64,000 bases of DNA from CAWHXG01 sp963833235 (GCA_963833235.1 CAWHXG010000003.1:186001-250000); one strand, 5' to 3'; shown: positions 43,326 to 51,657, counted from the stretch's first letter. Notes: generated by a model not told the origin, from the sequence alone. Program-made: numbers and translations.

Positions 43326-43514
43326 TCACTCCGGGAAATGGCTGACGATGAGGAACATGAGCGTGCCCGTCAGGATCACGATGAAGCTGTAGGTGTAGAG
43401 TGCCAGCACGAAGGGCTGCATGAGCATCAGGATGCCGATGCCGATCAGCGCCGAGGCCAGCGCCTCCCACGGCCCACGCCTGAAGCGGGCGAGTCCGGAG
43501 AAGAACCCGCTCAT
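43326..43514 (-). CDS. 62-residue membrane protein within the polyol ABC operon
   Basis: MSGFFSGLARFRRGPWEALA begins at ATG 43512-43514, overlapping the permease stop as ATGA, so translation is coupled. The protein has two hydrophobic segments (ALIGIGILMLMQPFVLALYT and YSFIVILTGTLMFLIVS) and ends HFPE at 43326. Related glycerol-type ABC operons carry a small DUF2160 protein at a similar place, but this one is shorter and I do not recognise the family. Possibly a small subunit or assembly factor of the transporter. Confidence 0.7.
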   Translation of the reverse strand: MSGFFSGLARFRRGPWEALASALIGIGILMLMQPFVLALYTYSFIVILTGTLMFLIVSHFPE

Positions 43515-44452
43515 TTCCGCACCGCCCCGAAGGTGATCCCGCGCAGCAGATGCTTGCGCAGCAGGATCGTGAAGATCATCACCGGCAGCAGGAAAAGGGT
43601 CGCGCCCGCGGCGACGGCCGGCCAGTCCTGCCCGCCGACGCCGATGATGGTGGGGATGAAGGGGGGCGCCGTCTGGGCGTTGCCCGAGGTCAGCAGCACG
43701 GCGAAGGCGTATTCGTTCCACGCGAAGATCAGGCAGAAGATCGCGGTCGAGGCGATGCCGGTCGCCGCCTGCGGCAGCACCACCTTCACGAAGGCCTGGA
43801 ACCGCGTGTAGCCGTCGATCAGCGCGGCTTCTTCGTATTCCCGGGGGATCTCGTCGATGAAGCCCTTCAGCAGCCAAACCGCGAGGGAGATGTTCACCGC
43901 CGTGTAGAGCAGGATCATGCCCAGATGCGTGTCGCTGAGGCCGAGGGAACGGAACATCAGGAAGATCGGGATGGCCACCGCGATGGGTGGCATCATCCGG
44001 GTCGACAGGATGAAGAACAGCAGATCGTCCTTCAGGGGCACCTTGAAGCGGCTGAATGCATAGGCCGCCATGGTGCCGAAGACGATACTGAGGAACGTCG
44101 AGCCGAAGCCGATGATGACCGAGTTCATGAACCGCTCGCCATAGCGCGAGGGCCCGGCGATCACCATGTCGCGCGAGCGCACGATCCGCTCGGCGATGCC
44201 TTCGGGCGGCGGCAGGGCGGCCAGCTGATCGGGCGTCACCCGGGTGCGGGTGGTGAAGAGGTTCACGTAGCCTTCCACCGTCGGCTCGAAGAGAACCTTG
44301 GGGGGGTAGCTGATCGCGTCCGCCGGGGATTTGAAGCCGGTCAGCACGATCCAGGCCAAGGGCGCCAGGGTAATCAGCGCGTAGGTGATCACCAGGGCGC
44401 CCGCGAGCCATTTCTGCCGGCCCGACGGCTCGGTGATCGACGCGGCGCTCAT
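43511..44452 (-). CDS. carbohydrate ABC transporter permease (MalG type)
   Basis: 313 residues from ATG 44450-44452. N-terminal membrane segment LAGALVITYALITLAPLAWI, central helices FLSIVFGTMAAYAFSRF and AVAIPIFLMFRSLGLSD, and the EAA loop IPREYEEAALIDGYTRFQAF. The C-terminal half has WNEYAFAVLLTSGNAQTAPP, typical of MalG-like subunits. It overlaps the first permease gene by four bases and the 62-residue gene by four bases. Confidence 0.92.
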   Translation of the reverse strand: MSAASITEPSGRQKWLAGALVITYALITLAPLAWIVLTGFKSPADAISYPPKVLFEPTVEGYVNLFTTRTRVTPDQLAALPPPEGIAERIVRSRDMVIAGPSRYGERFMNSVIIGFGSTFLSIVFGTMAAYAFSRFKVPLKDDLLFFILSTRMMPPIAVAIPIFLMFRSLGLSDTHLGMILLYTAVNISLAVWLLKGFIDEIPREYEEAALIDGYTRFQAFVKVVLPQAATGIASTAIFCLIFAWNEYAFAVLLTSGNAQTAPPFIPTIIGVGGQDWPAVAAGATLFLLPVMIFTILLRKHLLRGITFGAVRK

Positions 44453-45396
44453 CGCTCCTTCACCTTGTTCAGCGCCTTGACGTAGATCGAGGCGAGCCCG
44501 AACACCGTCACGAACAGGATGATCGCGTAGGCGCTGGCATATCCCGTCCGCCACTTCTCGAACGCCTCGCGTTTGAGGTTGATCGAGGTCACCTCGGTGA
44601 TGCTGCCTGGGCCGCCGCCGGTCAGCTGCACGACGAGATCGAACATCTTGAAGTTCTCGATCCCCCGGAACAGCACGGCGAGCATCAGGAAGGGCAGCAC
44701 CATCGGCACCGTGATCGTCCAGAATTGCCGCCAGGGCGAGGCCCGGTCGATCTGCGCGGCCTCGTAGATGTAGCTGGGGATAGAACGCAGGCCCGCCAGG
44801 CAGATCAGCATCACGAAGGGCGTCCACATCCAGGTGTCGACGATCACGATCGACCAGGGCGCCAGGTCGACCGAGCCGATCATCGAGAACGATGACGGGT
44901 CGATGCCGGTGAAGAACGAGACCACGTAATTGAAAAGCCCGATCTGCGGCTGGTAGAGAAACGTCCAGAAGTTGCCCACCACCGCGGGGCTGAGCATCAT
45001 CGGCAGCACGATCAGCGTCGTCCAAAGCGAGGAGCCGCGGAAGTTGCGGTTGATCAGCCAGGCCAGCGCGAAGCCCAGCAGAACCTGCAGGAAGATCGTC
45101 CAGAAGAGGAAATGCGCGGTGGCCTGCATCGTCAGCCAGATGTCGCTGTCGGTCAGGATGCGCTCGTAGTTGCGCAAGCCCACCCATTCGACCTCGCGGT
45201 TCGGCCGGTTGGCGCGGAAATCGGTAAAGCTGAGCCGGATCGTCCAGATCAGCGGAAAGATGTTCACCGCCAGCAGCAGGAAGATCGTGGGCGCCACGAA
45301 GATCCACGCGATGGCCCGGTCGCTCAAGCCGCGCACGCGGCGCGCGACGGGCGCGGGCGTAGCGCGGGCGATCCTGTTTGCAGCGCTGTCGACCAT
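44449..45396 (-). CDS. carbohydrate ABC transporter permease (MalF type)
   Basis: 315 residues. Membrane segments start at AIAWIFVAPTIFLLLAVNIF and the family motif PLIWTIRLSFTDFRANRPN follows. The EAA loop is SIPSYIYEAAQIDRASPWRQ. First permease of the pair, overlapping the second by four bases. It is separated from the upstream binding-protein gene by a 182-base region with strong hairpins. Confidence 0.92.
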   Translation of the reverse strand: MVDSAANRIARATPAPVARRVRGLSDRAIAWIFVAPTIFLLLAVNIFPLIWTIRLSFTDFRANRPNREVEWVGLRNYERILTDSDIWLTMQATAHFLFWTIFLQVLLGFALAWLINRNFRGSSLWTTLIVLPMMLSPAVVGNFWTFLYQPQIGLFNYVVSFFTGIDPSSFSMIGSVDLAPWSIVIVDTWMWTPFVMLICLAGLRSIPSYIYEAAQIDRASPWRQFWTITVPMVLPFLMLAVLFRGIENFKMFDLVVQLTGGGPGSITEVTSINLKREAFEKWRTGYASAYAIILFVTVFGLASIYVKALNKVKER

Positions 45397-45434
45397 TGTG
45401 GGGCTTTCGGGGACGTTCGCTCAAGCGGCGGTAA

Positions 45435-45527
45435 GGCGGGGTGAACCCCGCCCTGCGGAAGACAGGGCGGGGGAGCGTCTGAAGGCGGGAGCATCGGTCG
45501 CCGGGGCGGGGTTCACCCCGCCGATGC
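45435..45527. repeat. alternative hairpins between binding-protein and permease genes
   Basis: GGCGGGGTGAACCCCGCC (45435-45452) and its reverse complement GGCGGGGTTCACCCCGCC (45505-45522) are each near-palindromes and can also pair with each other. A competing stem joins CCCCGCCCTG (45446-45455) with CAGGGCGGGG (45463-45472), and GCATCGG (45491-45497) pairs with CCGATGC (45521-45527). Several mutually exclusive folds are possible, as in attenuators or 3'-end protectors of binding-protein mRNA. Confidence 0.7.
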
Positions 45528-45578
45528 CGTCGTGTTCGGTCGCTCGGCTGGCCGGTGCGAAAAGTCCCGCCCGGCCTC

Positions 45579-46895
45579 CTAGAGCTTGCCTTCGTCCTCG
45601 AACGTCTCCGTCCAGTCCTCGATCAGCTTGTCGAGGGCCTCCTGCGCAGTGCCCTGATCGGCGACCACGTAGTCGTGCAGGCGCTTCTGCATGGCCAGGA
45701 GCAGCTCGGCATAGACCGGCTCCTGCCAGAAATCCTGCACGTCCTGCATCGCCACCAGGAAGTCGCCCGCGAAGGGCTGGCTGCCCTCGAAGGAGGGATC
45801 GTTTAGCACCGCGTTCGACGCCGAGTAGCCGCCCAGTTCCCACCACTTCGCCTGAACCTCGGGCTGCGCGAACCACTTGATGTAGTCCAGCGCGGCTTCC
45901 TGCTTGTCGGAATAGGCGACCACGCTGATCCCCTGACCGCCCAGCGTCGAGGCCGCCATCTTCTCCGGCGGGTTCACGAAGAAGCCGATCCTGTCGCCGC
46001 CGATCTCGGGATCCTGGTAGAGGCCCGGGAAGAAGGCGAACCAGTTCATCGCCATCGCGACCTGGCCGGATTTGAAGGCGTCCAGCGATTGCTCCATGTA
46101 GCTGTCGGTGTAGCCCGGCGGCGTGCAGCAATCGTAGAGCTCCTTGTAGAACTCCAGCCCCGCGACGGCGTCGGCGGAGTTTACCGCACCCTCCATATCG
46201 TACGATCCCGGCTCGTTCTCGTACTTGAACCCGAAGGCGTAGAGCGCGCCGGTGGCACCCATGGTGATGCCCTCCGAGCCGCGCTCGGTGAAGATCGAGG
46301 CGCCATAGCGGGTCTGCCCGTCGATCTCGCGGCCCTGGAAGAACTTGGCGATCTCCATCAGCTCGGTCTGGGTCGTCGGCTCCGCCAGCTCGCGCCCGTA
46401 TTTGGCCTGGAACGCCTCCTGGATCTCGGGCTTGTCGAACCAGTCCTTGCGGTAGAACCAGGCATTCGCATCGCCCATCGCCGGCAGTGCGTAATAGTTC
46501 TCGCTGCCCTTCGGCCAGGTCGAATAGGCATAGACTGTCGCAGGCGCGAAGTCGTCCATGCTGATGCTCTCGGCCTCGAAGAAGTCGTTGAGCTTCACGT
46601 AATGGCCGTTTTCCGCCCCGCCGCCGATCCACTGGCTGTCGCCGATCAGCAGGTCGCACAGCTGGCCGCCGGAGTTCAGCTCGTTCAGCATGCGGTCCGC
46701 AAAGTTCGGCCATGGCACGAACTCAAAGCTCATCGTATTGCCGGATTGGGCCTCGTAGTCCTTGCTCAGCTCGACCAATGCGTTGGCCGGATCCCAGGCG
46801 GCCCAGCAAAGCGTCAGATCCTCCGCGAAGGCGGGGGCGGAAAGCCCGGCGGTGGCCAAGGCGGTGGCGGCGAGCAACGTTGTTCTATGTGTCAT
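45579..46895 (-). CDS. carbohydrate/polyol ABC transporter substrate-binding protein (family 1)
   Basis: 438 residues from ATG 46893-46895 with a GGAGGAC ribosome site; signal peptide MTHRTTLLAATALATAGLSA. Family 1 pattern: TLCWAAWDPANALVELSKDY, NFADRMLNELNSGGQLCDLL, DANAWFYRKDWFDKPEIQE and GGQGISVVAYSDKQEAALDY. Cysteines near residues 32 and 83, plus CC in YDCCTPPG, may form disulfides in the periplasm. Ligand likely a sugar or polyol; its own promoter with a LacI-type operator seems to lie at 46993-47009. Confidence 0.9.
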   Translation of the reverse strand: MTHRTTLLAATALATAGLSAPAFAEDLTLCWAAWDPANALVELSKDYEAQSGNTMSFEFVPWPNFADRMLNELNSGGQLCDLLIGDSQWIGGGAENGHYVKLNDFFEAESISMDDFAPATVYAYSTWPKGSENYYALPAMGDANAWFYRKDWFDKPEIQEAFQAKYGRELAEPTTQTELMEIAKFFQGREIDGQTRYGASIFTERGSEGITMGATGALYAFGFKYENEPGSYDMEGAVNSADAVAGLEFYKELYDCCTPPGYTDSYMEQSLDAFKSGQVAMAMNWFAFFPGLYQDPEIGGDRIGFFVNPPEKMAASTLGGQGISVVAYSDKQEAALDYIKWFAQPEVQAKWWELGGYSASNAVLNDPSFEGSQPFAGDFLVAMQDVQDFWQEPVYAELLLAMQKRLHDYVVADQGTAQEALDKLIEDWTETFEDEGKL

Positions 46896-46992
46896 CAGAA
46901 GTCCTCCCAAGTGTGCACTGAGCGGGGTTCGACCCCGAATCTTTCGTGTCGCCGCGAGCCTAACGGTGCGGTCGGAACGGCTCAAGCTGAAA

Positions 46993-47009
46993 CTGAGGTA
47001 CGTTAATCA
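46993..47009. promoter_or_regulatory. second copy of the LacI-type operator, upstream of the binding-protein gene
   Basis: CTGAGGTACGTTAATCA matches the element at 50732-50748 at 15 of 17 positions and keeps the CTGA...ACGT...TCA dyad with a central CG. It lies just downstream of the Gfo/Idh stop and about 100 bases before the binding-protein ATG, implying a second repressor-controlled promoter inside the operon. Confidence 0.65.
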
Positions 47010-47036
47010 TTTCGATCTCCAAGCTGGTCCAGTTCG

Positions 47037-48197
47037 TCACGCCACGAGATCGCGCAGGTCCGTCCAGGCGCCATCGTTAGCAGACGAACGGACGCAGGCA
47101 TCGATGAAAGCCATGCCATCAAGTCCCTCCTGCAAGCCCGGAAACATCACTGCCGCGTCCGGCTCGGTGCCGGCCTGCCTCGCGCGGATGGCACGTGCGG
47201 CTTCGGCGTAGATATTGGCGAACCCCTCAAGATAGCCCTCGGGATGCCCGGCCGGGATCCGGCTGACCCGGGCGGCCGCCTCGCCCGCGCCCGGCCCGGC
47301 CCGCGTGATCAGCCGCACCGGTTCCCCAAGCGGCATGTGCCGCAGCACGTTGGGGTTCTCTTGCGCGAAATCGAGGCCCCCCTTGCTGCCGTAGACCCGC
47401 AGGCGCAGCGCGTTCTCCGTCCCCGCCGCCACCTGGCTGCACCAGAGCATGCCACGGGCGCCGGAGCCGTAGCGGAGCATCACGTGAGCATTGTCGTCCA
47501 GTCGCCGCCCCGCCACGAAGCTGGAAAGATCGGCGGCCAGCGCGTCAGGCGTCTGTCCGGTGACGAACTGGGCGAGGTTGTAGGCGTGGGTGCCGATATC
47601 GCCAATGCTGCCGCCGGCGCCGGATTTCTTCGGATCGGTGCGCCAACCCGCCTGCTTTTGTCCCGTCTCCTCCGCGGCCTCGCTGAGCCAGTCCTGCGGA
47701 TACTCGACCTGCACCACCCGCAGATCGCCGATTGCTCCCGCCGCAACCATCGCCCTTGCCTGCCGCACCATCGGGTAACCGGTGTAGTTGTGCGTGAGGA
47801 CGAACAGCGCGTTCGACGCCGCGGCCGCCTTTGCCAGCTTGCGCGCATCCGCAAGCGTCGAGGTCAACGGCTTGTCGCAGATCACGTGGATGCCGCGCTT
47901 GAGGAATTCCCGGGCCGCGGCATAGTGCACGTGATTGGGGGTGACGATCGCGACAGCCTCGATCCCGTCCTTCAGGCGTACCTCGCGCTTGGCCATTGCG
48001 GTGAAATCGTCATAAATCCGAGCGGGATCGATCCCCAGTTCCGCCCCCGAGGCCCGGCTCTTCTCGGGCGTCGAGGCAAAGGCGCCGGCGACCAGATCGA
48101 AGGCGTCGTCCATCCGCGCCGCAATCCGGTGCACCGCACCGATGAACGCCCCCTGCCCGCCGCCGACCATCCCAAGCCTGATCCGCCGCTCCCTCAT
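47037..48197 (-). CDS. Gfo/Idh/MocA family oxidoreductase
   Basis: 386 residues from ATG 48195-48197 (MRERRIRLGMVGGGQGAFIG). The Rossmann glycine motif is GMVGGGQGA; the family lysine motif is HVICDKPLTSTLADA (EKP-type Lys), and the C-terminal substrate domain includes GGSIGDIGTHAYNLAQFVTG with the Asp and His usually near the active site. NAD(P)-dependent oxidation of a sugar or polyol. It is followed by the binding-protein gene and preceded by a TIM-barrel isomerase, a very common pairing in inositol-like and rare-sugar catabolism. Confidence 0.92.
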   Translation of the reverse strand: MRERRIRLGMVGGGQGAFIGAVHRIAARMDDAFDLVAGAFASTPEKSRASGAELGIDPARIYDDFTAMAKREVRLKDGIEAVAIVTPNHVHYAAAREFLKRGIHVICDKPLTSTLADARKLAKAAAASNALFVLTHNYTGYPMVRQARAMVAAGAIGDLRVVQVEYPQDWLSEAAEETGQKQAGWRTDPKKSGAGGSIGDIGTHAYNLAQFVTGQTPDALAADLSSFVAGRRLDDNAHVMLRYGSGARGMLWCSQVAAGTENALRLRVYGSKGGLDFAQENPNVLRHMPLGEPVRLITRAGPGAGEAAARVSRIPAGHPEGYLEGFANIYAEAARAIRARQAGTEPDAAVMFPGLQEGLDGMAFIDACVRSSANDGAWTDLRDLVA

Positions 48198-48319
48198 CTG
48201 GCCGTCTCCCATAGAGATGCGAGCACCCCGCCCCGCCTCGACGGAACGGGGTACCTCCGACATTCACGGCCATCGGCGTCCCCGCCTGTACCGCGTTACC
48301 ATGATCTCGCCTCGTTCCC

Positions 48320-48415
48320 TTCGATATTCTTAAATATCCCCGCCGGAGGCACAAAATGTTCGAGACCCCCGCACAACTTTCGAGCCTCCGGCGGGGATAC
48401 TTGGGGAATATCGAA
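48320..48415. repeat. large inverted repeat between isomerase and Gfo/Idh genes
   Basis: Outer arms TTCGATATTC (48320-48329) and GAATATCGAA (48406-48415); inner arms TATCCCCGCCGGAGGC (48335-48350) and GCCTCCGGCGGGGATA (48384-48399), a perfect 16-bp match. The inner sequence resembles a CCTCCGGCGGGGATATTT motif I associate with many Rhodobacterales intergenic regions, so this may be a dispersed REP-like element. It starts two bases from the isomerase stop. Confidence 0.75.
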
Positions 48416-48416
48416 G

Positions 48417-49475
48417 TCAACGATCTAGTCCCAGCATCGCGCGGTTGGCGGCGTCGTCGGAACCGCCTTCGGCGAAGTCGTCGAAGGCCCGATCCGTGAC
48501 GCGGACGATGTGGTCGCGCACGAAGGCTGCGCCCTCGCGTGCACCGTCCTCGGGGTGCTTCAGACAGCACTCCCATTCCACGACCGCCCAGCCGTCGAAG
48601 TCGTATTGCGCCAGCTTGCTGAAGACCGCGCCGAAATCCACTTGGCCGTCGCCGGGGGAGCGGAAGCGCCCGGCCCGGTTCACCCACGGCTGGAACCCGC
48701 CATAGACCCCCTGCCGTCCGGTGGGATTCAGCTCCGCGTCCTTGACGTGGAACAGCCCGATCCGCTCGTGGTAGATATCGATGTTGTCGAGGTAATCCAG
48801 GCATTGCAGGACGTAGTGCGAGGGATCGTAGAGCATCTTCGCCCGGGCGTGCCCGCCGACGCGCTCGAGGAACATCTCGAAGCTGATCCCGTCGCAGAGG
48901 TCCTCACCGGGATGGATCTCGTAGCAGAGGTCTACCCCCATCTCCTCGGCATGGTCGAGGATCGGCCGCCAACGCGCCGCGAGCTCGTCGAAGGCCGCCT
49001 CCACAAGCCCTGCGGGGCGCTGCGGCCAGGGATAGAGATACGGCCAGGCCAGCGCGCCCGAGAAGGTGGCGTGCGCCGTAAGCCCCAGATTGCGGCTCGC
49101 TGTGAGGGCCTTGCGGACCTGATCGACCGCCCATTCCTGCCGCGCCTTGGGATTCCCGTGAACGGAGGGGTCGGCGAAGCCGTCGAACGCGACGTCGTAG
49201 GCGGGGTGCACTGCAACGAGCTGCCCCTGCAGGTGGGTCGAGAGCTCCGTGATCTCGATCCCGGCCTCGGCCGCCTCGCCCTTGAGTTCGTCGCAATAGG
49301 TCGTCGAGCTCGCCGCCCTGTCGAGGTCTAGAAGGCGCGCATCCCAGCTGGGCACCTGAACGCCCCCATATCCGCACTCCGCGGCCCAGCGGGTGATGCC
49401 GGCCCAGCTGTCGAACGGGGCGGCATCCCCCGCGAACTGCGCCAGGAACAGCCCCGGCCCCTTCATCGTCTTCAT
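48417..49475 (-). CDS. sugar phosphate isomerase/epimerase family protein (AP-endonuclease-2-like TIM barrel)
   Basis: 352 residues. TIM-barrel metal-site motifs: DLCYEIHPGEDLCDG with Glu and His, AKMLYDPSHYVLQCLDYLD with Asp and His, GLFHVKDAELNP and WAVVEWECCLKHPEDGA with the final Glu. Enzymes of this group isomerise or dehydrate keto-sugars and inositol derivatives. Start overlaps the LacI stop by four bases (ATGA). Working with the Gfo/Idh enzyme and the DhaKL kinase it probably feeds a polyol into triose or tetrose phosphate; the substrate itself is unknown. Confidence 0.9.
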   Translation of the reverse strand: MKTMKGPGLFLAQFAGDAAPFDSWAGITRWAAECGYGGVQVPSWDARLLDLDRAASSTTYCDELKGEAAEAGIEITELSTHLQGQLVAVHPAYDVAFDGFADPSVHGNPKARQEWAVDQVRKALTASRNLGLTAHATFSGALAWPYLYPWPQRPAGLVEAAFDELAARWRPILDHAEEMGVDLCYEIHPGEDLCDGISFEMFLERVGGHARAKMLYDPSHYVLQCLDYLDNIDIYHERIGLFHVKDAELNPTGRQGVYGGFQPWVNRAGRFRSPGDGQVDFGAVFSKLAQYDFDGWAVVEWECCLKHPEDGAREGAAFVRDHIVRVTDRAFDDFAEGGSDDAANRAMLGLDR

Positions 49476-50689
49476 GTCGCTGGTCCTTTCGCTTGCAAAG
49501 GTCGGGGCGCCGGGCGCCGCAGGGCCGGGCGCCCCTCGGCACAGGCGACCTCCCGGCCGGGCGCGGGCGCACGACTGGCGGGTGGGGGTGCGGGCGCATC
49601 GCGCGCGGGAGGGGGGCCATCGGGGGCAGCCGGGGGCGCCGGCGCCGCCCGGGCGGCAAAGAGTTCCGCTGGAAGGTTCTCGCTCACCACCACCTCGATC
49701 CGGATGCGTTCCTGTGCGGCGGAGATGGCAGTATTGTCGCTTTTGGCCCGCAACACGCGCAGGGCGCTGCGCACCAGATGCCCCACATCCTGGGTGATCA
49801 CCGCATCGAGCGCGCCGGTGAGGAGCGCCAGGCGATTGGCCTCGGTCAACTCGTGCGCAACCGCCACGGGTGCCGTGGGCCGGCCCGCGGCCGCCAGCGC
49901 ATCGAGCATCGCGGCGGTCCCGGATCCAAGCGCATAGACCCCGGCCAGATCGCCTCCTGCCAGAACGCGGCCGATGGCGGCCCGGATCGTGGGCGGGTCG
50001 TCGTGGCCCTCGATCGTCGGCAGCACGCGCAAGTGGGGGAAGCGCTCTGCCATGACCCGATCGAAGCCAAGCCGCCGCTCGACGCTGTCGCGCGCCGTCA
50101 TCGAACTGGCGAGCACCATCACCCGGCCTGGACCCGGGGCCGCGAACCGTCCCAGAAGAAAGCCCGCCGTGCGCCCCGCGGCAATGTTGTCGATCCCCAC
50201 GAAATGGTCCGCCGCCGCCCCCGGCAGGTCGGAGACCAGCGCCACGACGGCCACGCCTTCCGCCCGCAGCCGGCGCACGGCATCGCGGACCTCGGGCGTC
50301 TCGGGCGCCATGATGGCCACACCGTCATACTCCGCCGCGTGCAGCGCCCCGAGGGCGGCGACGAAGCCGTTCGGGCCGCGGGCCGAATAGGCGACGATGC
50401 CGATATCGGTCCTGTCCCGCCGCGCCTCCTCGGCCGCCGCGCGGATCGTGTCGCGCAAGAGCCGCAGAAAGCCGGTGCGGCCCGACGGCAGCAGAAAGCA
50501 CAGCCGGTACTGGCGCTGCCGGGCGAGGTTTGCGGCGGTGACGTCGCGCACGTAACCCAGCCGGTCGATGGCGGCCATCACGCGGTTGGCGGTCTTGTCG
50601 CGCACCCCGGTCCTGGCGTTCAGCACGCGGTCGACCGTCGCCAGGCTCACGCCCGCCTCCCGCGCTATATCGTTCACCGTGGGTCGCAT
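49472..50689 (-). CDS. LacI family transcriptional regulator with a Pro/Ala-rich C-terminal tail
   Basis: 405 residues from ATG 50687-50689. The HTH is textbook LacI: TVNDIAREAGVSLATVDRVL with the hinge helix TANRVMAAIDRLGY. The sugar-binding core ends around IRIEVVVSENLPAELF near residue 345. The remaining 55 or so residues are low-complexity Pro/Ala/Arg (for example APAPPAAPDGPPPARDAP), which is unusual for LacI. Because the stop overlaps the isomerase ATG exactly, the tail is probably real and the arrangement implies translational coupling. First gene of the operon and its likely repressor. Confidence 0.9.
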   Translation of the reverse strand: MRPTVNDIAREAGVSLATVDRVLNARTGVRDKTANRVMAAIDRLGYVRDVTAANLARQRQYRLCFLLPSGRTGFLRLLRDTIRAAAEEARRDRTDIGIVAYSARGPNGFVAALGALHAAEYDGVAIMAPETPEVRDAVRRLRAEGVAVVALVSDLPGAAADHFVGIDNIAAGRTAGFLLGRFAAPGPGRVMVLASSMTARDSVERRLGFDRVMAERFPHLRVLPTIEGHDDPPTIRAAIGRVLAGGDLAGVYALGSGTAAMLDALAAAGRPTAPVAVAHELTEANRLALLTGALDAVITQDVGHLVRSALRVLRAKSDNTAISAAQERIRIEVVVSENLPAELFAARAAPAPPAAPDGPPPARDAPAPPPASRAPAPGREVACAEGRPALRRPAPRPLQAKGPAT

Positions 50690-50730
50690 TCGCCGACGTT
50701 TCCCCTTGCGAAGCGACGCTAGCGGCGCAG

Positions 50731-50750
50731 GCTGAGGCACGTCAATCAGC
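50731..50750. promoter_or_regulatory. LacI-type operator palindrome upstream of the repressor gene
   Basis: GCTGAGGCACGTCAATCAGC is an imperfect 20-bp dyad with arms GCTGA/TCAGC and a central ACGT, the CG-centred form of LacI-family operators. On the minus strand TTGACG inside it could be the -35 element of the operon promoter, so repressor binding would block initiation. A near copy is at 46993. Confidence 0.7.
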
Positions 50751-50850
50751 AATCGCCGGCAGCGGCGATGCCATACTCCCCGTCGCACCGGCCCCCGGCC
50801 CACCTGCCCGCCACTTGTCCGTCCGGGGCGCGCCGGCTAGAGCGGCGCCC

Positions 50851-51633
50851 ATGCCGCGCTTTGCCCTCAAGGTCGAATATCACGGCGGGAACTTTTCCGG
50901 CTGGCAGCGGCAGCGCGATCTGCCGTCGGTCCAGGGCGCGCTGGAGGCGGCGCTGGCCCGGCTCGACCCGGCCGGCCCGCTCGTGCAGGGCGCCGGCCGC
51001 ACCGATGCCGGCGTGCATGCGACCGGCCAGGTGGCGCATTGCGACCTTGCGCGCGACTGGGCGCCCGAGCGGCTGGCCGCGGCGCTGAACCATCACCTGC
51101 GCCCGCATTCCGTGGCGATCCTCGCGGCGGCGCGGGTGGGCGGCGACTGGCATGCAAGGTTCGCGGCGGTGGAGCGGCAGTATCTCTATCGCATGGTCTG
51201 CCGCCGGGCGCCGATGGCGCTGGAGGCGGGGCTGGTCTGGCAGCGCGGCCGGCGGCTGGAGGCCGGGGAGATGCAGAAGGCTGCCGACATGCTGATCGGG
51301 CGGCACGACTTCACCACCTTCCGTTCCTCCATGTGCCAGGCGGACAGCCCGGTGCGCAGTCTGGACGAACTGCGGGTAGAGGCGCTGCCGCTGTCCGCGG
51401 GCCTGGAGGTCCGGTTCCACGTGCGGGCCCGCTCGTTCCTGCATAACCAGGTGCGCAGCTTCGCGGGAACGCTGGAGCGGGTCGGCGCAGGCGCCTGGAC
51501 CGCCGCCGACGTGGGCGCGGCCCTGGCCGCGAAGGACCGTACCGCCTGCGGGCCGGTGGCGCCGCCCCACGGGCTTTACCTGCGGCGGGTCACCTACCCT
51601 CAGGATCCCTTCGCAAGCGGCTGGGAAGCCTGA
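50851..51633 (+). CDS. truA: tRNA pseudouridine(38-40) synthase
   Basis: 260 residues. TruA landmarks: FALKVEYHGGNFSGWQRQRD at the N-terminus, the catalytic aspartate in GAGRTDAGVHATGQVAHCDL, RQYLYRMVCRRAPMA, GRHDFTTFRSSMCQADSPVR and RARSFLHNQVRSFAGTLERV. Converts uridine at positions 38, 39 and 40 of tRNA anticodon arms. Start ATG 50851 is preferred over the longer frame because the strand begins the fold at once. A tRNA-Thr gene lies 24 bases downstream on the other strand. Confidence 0.95.
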   Translation: MPRFALKVEYHGGNFSGWQRQRDLPSVQGALEAALARLDPAGPLVQGAGRTDAGVHATGQVAHCDLARDWAPERLAAALNHHLRPHSVAILAAARVGGDWHARFAAVERQYLYRMVCRRAPMALEAGLVWQRGRRLEAGEMQKAADMLIGRHDFTTFRSSMCQADSPVRSLDELRVEALPLSAGLEVRFHVRARSFLHNQVRSFAGTLERVGAGAWTAADVGAALAAKDRTACGPVAPPHGLYLRRVTYPQDPFASGWEA

Positions 51634-51657
51634 TGCGTGGGTATGCAAGGGCGGGAG

